Below the pieces are notes generated by a model that saw only the letters and a program-made list of their open reading frames with translations, was not told the DNA's origin and ran no database searches. Shown here in pieces: positions 46,801 to 58,000 of a stretch of 64,000 bases of DNA. The stretch is from Halichondria panicea (taxonomy: Eukaryota > Porifera > Demospongiae > Suberitida > Halichondriidae). How positions within the stretch are numbered: the first letter of the stretch is position 1; every line of letters begins with the position of its first letter. The position numbers and the translations under genes are program-made. The stretch spans positions 2,112,201 through 2,176,200 of the forward strand of contig NC_087379.1 in assembly GCF_963675165.1 (NCBI RefSeq), in the 5' to 3' direction.

Positions 46801-48907
46801 TCAGCCTGCAGGGACTTGGGTATGCCTTGGAACAGTGAGCTAAAACTAACTCCCTTGTTCCTCTGCCAGATGTACTCATAGTAGCTATAATGGGAATTAG
46901 GCAATAATCAACTCACCATAATAATTAACACATAATAACTGAAACTCACTTCGTAACTCTCTTGGTAATGGAAGAGTCTAATCCTTGGTCCTGTAGAATG
47001 CATAATTATCACAAGGAATTTTGGAGTCTTTTAAACACTACAATCTATACATGTTTTTTCTCACACATCCACGACTTACACTCATATAAGACTTGACAGC
47101 ATTAAGTTTCTCTTGATACTGAGCCCTACCAGAGTCAGCATTGGTCAGACCAGCAGCCACACTGGCGATAATGTAACCATAGGCAAGCACCCCCACAATC
47201 ATGATAAAGATGGCGTAGATTCTCTCTAGGTCAGTGCGTGCTGAGATATCTCCATAGCCGACGGTGGTGGTCGTGGCCGCAGCCCAGTAGAGGGAGACCA
47301 CGTATTGGTAGGGGAGACCACTGTGGTTAGCTGTGTATGTGCGTAGAATACAGGGTAGAATAGCAGCTAGCAGATGGTACATGTATACTGCAGTGTAGAA
47401 TGGCAATATAGATTGGAGTGTGTGCATGAGGGGAGACCATTAGCTTAGGTTAGCTGTGTGTTCATGCATGTGTGTGGTGTGTGTGGTGTGTGTGGGGAGG
47501 AAGATGACTCAGTACCAAGTTTACTGCACCCTAAGCAATTATAACACCCACCTAAAGTGATCAGATGCACCAAAATTAACCAACTCTGCAATTAGAGAAC
47601 CTAATACATACACATACGTATACTGTGAACACCACACTAAACACTAGCAGCCTCACTGGTTGTCCCCAGATGATGGGCCCAGCTGCCCACACTGCAGACG
47701 TGAGAATCAGAGGCACCGATAAAGAACGAAGAACAAGCCACCAAGAACCACCCACACGCGGCCCAGTGGGTACACACAGTCATGTACACGGCAAACTTTA
47801 GCTGTCTGAAGGAAATGGAAATGGCCATGATATGAGTAGCGGATATGAGCACAGTTCAGCATAAATTTGCACGTTCAAAACAGAGTAGTGCATAGTACAT
47901 GTAAGACTTAAACTCACGTAATGATTTCAGTGGATCTTGAGATTTGATTATCCAGAAAATTGAAGGCGATAGGCTAAAGTATGATACAACAAGGTATGAA
48001 TGTATATAGTAGCATATACAACAATTCCTGTACTATAAATTCATATGGTGGACGGATTTAGGAGCAATCGAAAATGTATGTCATGTACAGACATGTTACG
48101 TCACCATACTTCGGCCAGCTTTTACTAAGTGCACATACAAAATAACCCACTATGCATAATATACAGTATAAATTAATTGTCTCACTAATTTGTAGATGCG
48201 TATCAGCCTGTTGAGCCTGGACAGAGACAGCACACGGAGCACATCCTCTGTCGAGGGAAGGGGGGGACAAAATGAACGAAGAAAGGCATTATTTTATAAC
48301 TCACGTATGTTACTGGACCATGCCATCAGTACGATGATGTCAATGGGGAAGGAACTGATGATATCCAGAAAGAAGTTAGTCCTGTAGAGAAAAGCAGCTT
48401 GTTGTACAGAGCATGTTGTTACTGACAGTGCATGGGTACCTGATGTAGTGCAGTGCACAAGTGATAGGTTGTGTGATGAGCACACCCTCATTAGTGTAGT
48501 AGGCTGTGTGCAGCTTCAATATCCTGTGCATGGTTGTGTGTGTGTGTGTGGGTGTGTGTGTGTGTGTGGTGTGTGTGTGTTAGACTGGCGGCGACAGCCG
48601 CCCGAGCGCATAGCGCGAGCGACTGGCAAACTGCCTATCAGTCACTCGTCTCAGCGGAAGTGTAATAGATCGTATGACACTACTAAACATGAATATCGTT
48701 ATAGATAATGTGGTTAAATTTTGCTATGAGATTCAGCTACTATGGAATGCACTGAATCCCCTGAAGTGTAAGTGCGGTTACAATTACAGGGCTAATATGA
48801 CGTTGAGCAATCTGATAGGCTGCAATGCTTGTTGCAGCTGAGACGAGTGACTGATAGGCAGTTTGCCAGTCCCTCGCGCTACGCACGTGAGGGGCTGTCG
48901 CCGCCAG

Positions 48908-48953
<46 letters not shown>

Positions 48954-48954
48954 T

Positions 48955-49001
<47 letters not shown>

Positions 49002-52000
49002 GTGTGTGCGTGTGTGTGTGCGTATTGTCGTGGAACAATTAAGAAGTGTAGCAGCCAAATAAGAACATACAAAAATCCCGCTCGTACTACTATTAGTCAC
49101 AATGGATAAAGCTATAAACAATTACTGTGCAGCTTACGCTAAAACTATTGGATGCATGTTTTCTCTCACATGTCTGCATAGAAGAAGATGTCCAAGAGGT
49201 AGTTAATGGCCCAAAAAGCAGCTTCACGGTGCAAGAAGGCAGCTTGAATGGAGACTGTGATCACTGACACTAGAGCAAACACGAAACCAAGACTCTCCCA
49301 AACTTGACCAAAACGAGTCGTAGGTATCACAGTGTACCTATACACACATACACATATAGGGAAGCAATCCTCAACACACACCACACACATTACATCGAAT
49401 AGGTAATGCTTACGGTAGCAGAAAGAAGGAGAAGATCTTTTCAAAACAGCCAGCACATCTGTGTGGACAACCAGGTTCCCTGCAGTGTAAGATGATATAC
49501 AAAGCAATAACAACAATGAAAATCCTGCTTCTCTATACTCCTTGATTTCTTAATTCCACTGGTGCAGTAAATATTTACTACCAGGCCAATAAACTGCTCG
49601 TGGTACACGACTCATAGCCATGTAACAACTATTAAAAGGGTGCAATAATATAGCTAGCAGAGCTAGTCACAAGTTGCCATTAATTTTAAGCATAGTACAT
49701 TGTTTGAGTAGTACGTGTTACATATAATACCATAAGCAAACTATGTGTATTGTTCTACACATGTACACATAACCATTAGATAATGGCTACCGTATAGAGT
49801 GGGTAAATTTGGCGACAAACTAATTTTGTTAATTTGACAAATCAACGGGTTGAGGGTCGCCAAAATTAAAAATCACCTATATTTAGTTGTAGTATATCGC
49901 ATGTGATTTTGACATGATCGTCAATCGATATAACTGCCTCCTTCGCCAAATTAATGTTCACAATATACGGTATGCATACATAACTTAAGATCATAATGGC
50001 AGTACATACATGTATATACAGGCCAGTACACTAAGCACTAGCTACCACTCCCCCACTGCCCACCTGTGCTCCTCCTCCACCACCTCCTCCTCCACCACAC
50101 TGATACTAGACAGGGTGATCACCTGATTCTGTCCCCTCTCTCTTTGTCTGACAGTGGACTTCGGGGAAGTGGACTCCTGGTCAGCATGCAAGAGCCTATT
50201 GTACTCTTTGCGATCATACTTGATCACTGTGCCTTCAAACGTCTCGCCAATGCTGATAGGAGCGGACAGCTGCATGGGCAATGTTTGGCAATTAAGGCCC
50301 ACAATTAAACCACCACTGATAGTATACATACAGTAGCTGCATGTACAGTACAATACATGTAGTCAAATAGAGCAATTCATTGTTATGAATGCACTCAAGC
50401 TCCCCCCCCCCCCTATTACCTTGCTCTGATAATCCCTGCATCCCACACAGGCTGCAATGGTGGCTGCTAAGGAGGAGCGTACAATGACAGACAGAGGAGT
50501 TGCCATTGCTACAGCGAGGGCTGTCGTGGTACAGGGTTTGGTAAATACCCTTGGATTCCTCATTGCTCTGGTACTGGCCTCCACTATAGCCTCTTGAGTG
50601 ATCCGGAAATGTTCCTTGTCTGCAGCCAGCTCCCTGAACTGTCTGTGAGTGTGAGTGTGAGTGTGTGTGTGTGTGGGGTGGGGGTAGGGGTGGGGAGAGT
50701 TGTATGTGTGTATACAAAGGGAAGATACTGTATAGCACAAAATGTTCGAGGGGCTTAATTTTCGCGGATTTCGTGGGTTAGCAATCCTATACATGTACAT
50801 GTAAATTAAATCCACGAAAATGGTTTTTTAATTGAAATTATCTGCTATAACGTGCAAAGATTAAAGGCGTGGCTTCCGGTAAGCAGTCATTCTGCGAACA
50901 TTGCAGCGGCGGATCCAGGAATTTGAGAGGGAGGTTCCAAAACAGTTAATTTTCCTAAACAAAAGGTCGATCATCACTTTTCCTAAGCAATGAGCATGCG
51001 CATTAGAGAGCCCTGCCCACATATCAATTGATGACATCAGCCTAGTAACTACAGACCACGATCATTCAAGCTGAGTTGCTAACTATAGTAAGTTCATTTC
51101 TAGTGTGTTCTTGTGTGAACGCCACTGCATTGTGCAACGAAATGCTTTGAGGCCATTTCACAAATATAAGTGCCTCAAAATTTTCGCGCTATACGGTAAT
51201 TGAAGCATAATAAAGTGTGCGTGCGTGTGTGTGCGTGGTAGTTTGTGATTGAGTGTTAACGGATTTATGGCTGAATATAGGGGTGCATAAAGACATCTAA
51301 TACCGTATAGCTAGAAATCTCTGCGGCCCAAAATTTCTGCGAATTCTGCGAATGAATGAGTAAATGGGAAAATAATTATTATCCGTAAATGCTTATTAAC
51401 CACGCCTAATTTAAGTTTAATTCGCAGAAATACGTATTATCGGCAGAAGGTCTTTTTACAGCTATTCACAGAACTTTTGGGCAGCAGACATTTCTAGCTA
51501 TACGGTACCTAGCAATATTACGTACAGCAAAAAACTATAGACTAGGAAGGCGATGTACTTATATAGTTATACTTTTCAATGAGAGGGAAGTTTTGTAGGA
51601 TGGTGTCCACATCAATCCTGTTGAGCATCATGAGTTTGCAGTGAGTGGCTGCTCTCACAGTCGCAGTGCGAGGGACACCACCAAATAGGAAACCAAGCTA
51701 TGAGGGTAATAGGAAAATAACACTTTCGAGTGAAAACAGTGAACAAGTTAACTCTCGTGTATTTGTATATACAGAGCGAGACGTACGTACCTCTCCAAAG
51801 TAGCTGCCAGGACCGAGGACTTTTACCACTTGACTGAGATCTTCAGCAAGAATCTGAAGGGGATATATACATTAGAGGGATAAATGTTACCATTTTTACA
51901 TTGTGTACACCACATGTGAACAGAACAATGTTAGAGGTGTGGCTATGAATCTCAATTTTGTCTCTCATAATATTCATGTTACTATGGTGAATGCATTGAC

Positions 52001-55000
52001 GTCAAACAACGTGATGAATAATTATAATTTAAACACCAAATTAGTTCAATTGAAAAAGGTCAGTGTAGTTTATTGGCCGACTTCGAGCAAGACAAACAAG
52101 TGCCATCCCAAGCCAGTAATGGCTGAGGGGAAATGCCTACTCCCAGTTAAAGATGGCAACAAACAATTTGCTTTTACAGTTGTACAGCTACTTGAGAAAG
52201 AATCTGAAATTCTTGGTAGTGGGTCATATGGAACAGTTTGTAAAGCCAAGTGCGATGAAATTATGTGTGCAGCTAAGAAGATCTACCCAGCACTGTTTCA
52301 AGTGGAACCCATTGAGCCAGGCAGAGAACATACACACCCACTACGACGATTCGAAGCAGAGTGTTATCTTCTTAAAAACATCGATCACCCCAACATTGTA
52401 CAGTATCTGGGGACCTATCGCGATCCTGACACAAATGCACCAGTTCTTCTCATGGAGCTCATGGACGAGAGTTTGACACACTTCCTGGAGTCATCACCTA
52501 GAGACATTCCCTACCACATCCAAGTCAATCTCTCTTATGACATAGCTCAAGCACTTGCCTTTCTTCACTCTAATGGGATCATCCATCGCGATCTCTCCAG
52601 CAACAATGTCCTACTACTAGCAGGCAGTCGAGCTAAGATTACAGATTTTGGGATGTCAAAATGGATTGACACCAACATACAGATGACAAAATGTCCTGGT
52701 ACACCAGCATTTATGCCTCCTGAAGCTTTAGACGAACCACCGGTCTACACAGAGAAACTAGATAACTTTTCTCTCGGGGTGATCATTGTCCAAATCATAA
52801 CTCGATTGTTTCCAAACCCAACAGATCGCTTTGCTAATAGAGAACTAGTCGACCCAAAATTTCCCATGGAAAATATACAAGCTAAAGTAGCTGTGCCCGA
52901 GGTTGAGCGTCGACAGGCTCATATCAGTCGGATTAATGGAATGCATTCTCTACTGCCAATCGCTTTAGAATGCCTGAAAAACAAAGAATTTGAAAGACCA
53001 ACTTCGAAGCAACTTTGCCAATCGCTGGGCGCTTTAAAGGAAATAACAATCTATCAACAAAGTTGCGCAGAAGATAAGGATCAAATTATTCGAGCAAAGG
53101 ACGAGAAGATTCAGACCACTAATCAGGATTTAGCTACAAAAATTCGCCAATTGCAAAAAAATGTAGAGCAATTAGATATCCAAAAGGATTCATTGACAAT
53201 AAAGGATATGGAAATTGAAAGGCTCACACTTCAGCTGAATGAAATAACAGACGAATGTGATAGCAGAACTAGGCAATTGAGAGAGCTTGGTACACAAGTA
53301 CAGAGCTACGAACAAGAGATTGACCATTTACGACTTGTCACAACTACCGACCAGGCACATGCATCAGAGAATTGCTCAAGTGGAAAAAGTTCTGTTCACG
53401 TTGAGTACTCAACAGATAACCCATTTAACATAAGCAGTGGCTTCTATGCCGTAGTGGGCAGCAAGGTTTATTTTCGAAAGGCTTACGATGAATCTAATAG
53501 AATCTATGAATATGACCTTGATAGTAGAACATGGTCAGTATTGAAAGCTGATCCAGTTTCTAAAGGGTTCACTATAGTCAGTGTCGACAATATGCTCACA
53601 ATTGTTGGAGGAGAAGGATATATTCTCAACTACAACAAACTCTATTGTTTTTTATACAAGAAATGGGTGGAGATATTCCCACCTATGAATAATAGACGAG
53701 TACGCCCACATGCCGTGTATGCAAAACGACACCTTATTGTAGTTCAACGCTATAATGGATATAATGTCGAAATACTGAACATTGACACGTTACAATGGTC
53801 GATGGCTACACCATTTCTAGAGTCACCTGATACTATCGTTGTGACTGGAGAATACATTTATTCTAAATGCAATCGTAAAATACACAAATGCTTGCTATCA
53901 GATCAACTCGCTGGATCTAGTTCTGAAAATCCAAATAAATTCTGGCAAGAAATACGTGTCGACCTTCCATTGCATTCATTAGGATGTATTGTAAGCATTG
54001 ATGATCATCTACTAGTGGTTGGAGGAACAGTGAAATTCAAAAATGATGAGCCTAAATACTTTTGGGATTTGTACAGCTGTAAAGCAGTTAAAGATATCTA
54101 CGAATACATTCCATCAAGTGACTCATGGACGGTTGTTGGTCAAATGTCAGTGCCTCGCTTAGATTGTTTAGCAACTTCTCTACCTAACAATAAGCTTATG
54201 ATCGTTGGTTCAGACTCGACAGACATTATGAACACATGTTAGTATTACACAAGGATTTGTACACACTGTACCTGTGTTAATAGCTACAATAGTAACTTTA
54301 CGTTTGTTACTAGAAAATTAATGTGCACATAATTATGAATAAAAGTAATGCATGTATGTACCTCTGCTCATTTATAATTATGTAGATTTACGTATTCGTA
54401 ACAGAAAAATAAAATTATCACCTCAACATATCCCCTCTGCACGCAGTACATCTCTCTTCCCATGTCACCATTATAGAGTACAATATCCCCGGGGGCAAAC
54501 ACGTAGGTAGACATGGCCAGTGAGACCTGACGCAGGAAGTTGTGGTCAGCAAGCTTGAACACTGGGATGTTGTTGAGTAGGATGGAGCATTCTTCCATGC
54601 TCACATCCTCACACACACTCTGGGGCATGTCGTGCATGAGACTCTCTCCTCCTGGGACAGTCTCGCCTCTGTAATTAAGAGGTAACCATGAGATAAAGAA
54701 CCTGAATATTATAGTGAGAGTAGTTTGGAAACAGGTCCATTTATGAGGAAGTCAAGTTTTAGTGTGAGATTTGAAATAACTACATGGATCACTGGCACAG
54801 AATCTCCGATAAAATTATTATAAGATATGCCAAAATCAAGTGTATGAACATTTCTGAGCTACCGTAGTGCTAAAAATAAAAGCAAGCATAAAATATTGCG
54901 TTTTGGCCTTAGGCTTCGAAAACGTTATGCGATTTTATTAATTAAATACTGCAATTTCAAGAGATTTTTTTACAGGCCTCGAATATATAGCATTAGACAC

Positions 55001-58000
55001 GCATGTATAGTTGTGCGATACAAATATATGTGATGATAGGCACTCGCATAAATAGCATTAGACACGCATGTATCCACTATAACTATACGGTATCTCAATG
55101 CTTTTGCTGAAAAAAGACCAACATCATAAAAATATCACTGCGTAAAGTACTAAGTCTACAGTGCTCTTACTTGTATTGTCCCCAGAGGAGAGTGAAGTAG
55201 TGGTTGACCCTCGTGATGAGCCCTGGACTCAGCTTGTGGTCAAACATGAATTGATGGACAACCTGGATCTTCTCCTGGAAGGACACTCTGTATAGAGACA
55301 CAAGATTGTAGTGGCTTAAAACCCTCTACATTACCAGTAAAGATTCATTCATTCTGTTCACAACCATTATGCATTGTCATAGTTCGAGTTCAATCAGTGA
55401 AAATTATGCGCCTCCAAAATTGACGCTATACAATTGCTAAAAAGAGCAGAATTATCCTAGGATGAGGATAATAGTGCCACATACCATCCTAACAACATAT
55501 TCATGCACTCCTGCATAATTATACATGTTCTACTCATGTACTGTTGAAATATTCTGTACCTTGGACTGGCGACATTTGTAAGGGCGGCTGCTATGGCTCC
55601 CAGAAAGTAGCCATACAGTAGCACACCCACCATCTGAACCACCAGAGCAAGTATCATCTCCTGCAGTGTATAGGGAGGAGGGAAATAATAATGGTGGCTG
55701 AAAGAAAGGTTGGTATGAAGGGAATAAAATAATGAACAATTATCTATCTACATGACAAGTGATTGTCACAAACCAATGACTTTGTTCAAGCACGTACAAG
55801 ATTACAGAATTGATAACATGTAGAAACTTTCACATGCACTGATCCACCCACCGAGACATTGTGAGCCCGTACGTCTCCGTATCCAACGGTTGTCGTGGTT
55901 GCTGCGGCCCAGTAGATAGAGATGAGGTAGTCGTGTAGGGGCGTGGTTGTGGGGGAGATGGAATTGGAGGTGGCCCAACTACCACTAGTGCAACTGTAGG
56001 GTGGGAGGGGTAGGAGTCAAGTAGGTAGAGTCTAGATACGTATCAAACAGAGCCTTCTGAGTATTCTTAGAAAAGTGTGCTCAAATGCACCATATAAATT
56101 TATAAGAACTACAACGTACGTATGAACATGTGTACACATTGACAGTTATTGACTAATACGTCCGTAGTACATTTGTAACCCAAGGCCATTAGATCACCTT
56201 TCCTGATAGAAGCATGCGCTGATGAACCAGAGGCATGAGCTGAGGTGAGTGGCAGTCACGATGTACACTGTGAACTTGATCACCATTGCTTGAGAGATGG
56301 AGATGTAGAGAGAGCTCTCAATCTGATGGAAGAACTTCATCACCTGGAAAACATGTCGGATGGACTTGGAATAGTTTGCTTAGGGAAAAGGATGCTCTAC
56401 TGATGCTATGAGCACTGTAAGTAATGCAGGTGGTATCGATATACATGAGCTTCTTTTGTCTTTTGTTGTGGGCTAATTAACATACTGACAATGAACTCAA
56501 TAATTAATTAGATTTTTGGCCAATCAAAGACATATGTATGTAGCAACCAAAACGTACACTAATACATAATTATACTATTTGGTATTGAACCCACCTTCCA
56601 CAGTTTGAGCAATCTGTTGATCCTAAACACAGCCACATATCTGATCTGTTCTCCACTGGGTAGCCAGAGAAGGGCGAAAACCTCCAGTGGTAACACTGAG
56701 AGGAGGTCAAGATAAAATCCAAGAGACTTGATGTAAGAGAGGAAGGCTGTCTTCTGGTCTATGATTACCTCTGGATGGTGGAGGGGGGTTAGAATGAGGT
56801 TTAGGGTCTCTCAATATGTGCATAAGGCCATGGGAACACGTGAATATGTACATTATCTAATCACTGAATCTCTCTGACCTGACAACAAACAAACAAACAA
56901 ACAAACTTAAAATATTTGTGTTTTTGTTCACTTAAAAGCTGAGTACTGCTTGATGCCTGCCTATACACCTGTGTTAAAATAATTTGTTCCTTTCGTTGGG
57001 AAGGGTGGTCCATTTCACGTAGGTACATAATGCACTCTAGTGTGATGCTGTACTATAGAGTAACGAAGCTTTAAGTCACCTGTTGGTGTCTGCACTGCCC
57101 TCTTGGTGGAGACCACAATGTCAGCCACCAGCACAAGGTCAAGGAGATAGGTAAGTGCAAGCATGGCACTCCCCACCACTGGACCAGCTGTGTAGCTCAC
57201 TGATGGCTTGAAATGGGTGAATGCAGCCTGTATGGGGGAATACACACAAAACACATTGAGTACCATATCACTAAAATGCGTGCACTAGACCGTAGTAAAC
57301 ACGACGTATGTATAGCTAAAACAATATGCTTGACATTGTACTGCTGTCGAAGTTGAACTACTACAAGCACAGCAATATAATAATCATTAAGGTACAGTAC
57401 CACTTCACTTAATGTATGACGTTATTGTTAAATCAAACAAGTAATCCTACGAGTGTGTACACACCGCCTACCAGATAGGAGTAGACCAAGCTGATGATGA
57501 TGGTTACTATGACAACTACAATGTCCCAGGCAATGGTGAAAGTTGCCCCAGGCATCACAGGGTGTGACATCCACCACTTTTTAATCTTGCCGAAGCAACT
57601 GTGCGTGAAGCAGAGCGAGTTAAATCTCACAGCCTAAGTGACATGCAGATCACCTTTGTTCTCCATTGTCGTGTCTCAGTCTGAAACAACTGTCCACGCC
57701 TAGGGATATTAGGGAAGTCACGCTCCTTTGCTCTTCTACAGGGGAGAAGGCAGTATCACAACGACGCTTGATCTCAGCTTTCATCTTGTCACTGACTGCA
57801 GGGGAGGGGGGGATGTGAATTATACACAGTATCCGGGGAGGGGGGATATTTGTAATGTAAAAGTTGGTCGGGAGAAGCACCAAAAAGCATGTAAACAAGC
57901 AAGCGGGAGTCATACACAGTATAGTTGCATTTTTTCAAAAGCTACTACATGATTGCATGCTAGAATTGCTTTATCTGCTTGATTTAAGTGAACATCCATC

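Noticed and set aside
48740..49121. Minus-strand His-Thr rich proteins
   Set aside because: They are translations of the GT microsatellite and MITE, not genes.
51903..52118. N-terminal extension of kinase-kelch copy 2
   Set aside because: The upstream frame starts at GTG, is not shared with copy 1 (which has stops there), and similarity of the proteins begins at MAEGK.
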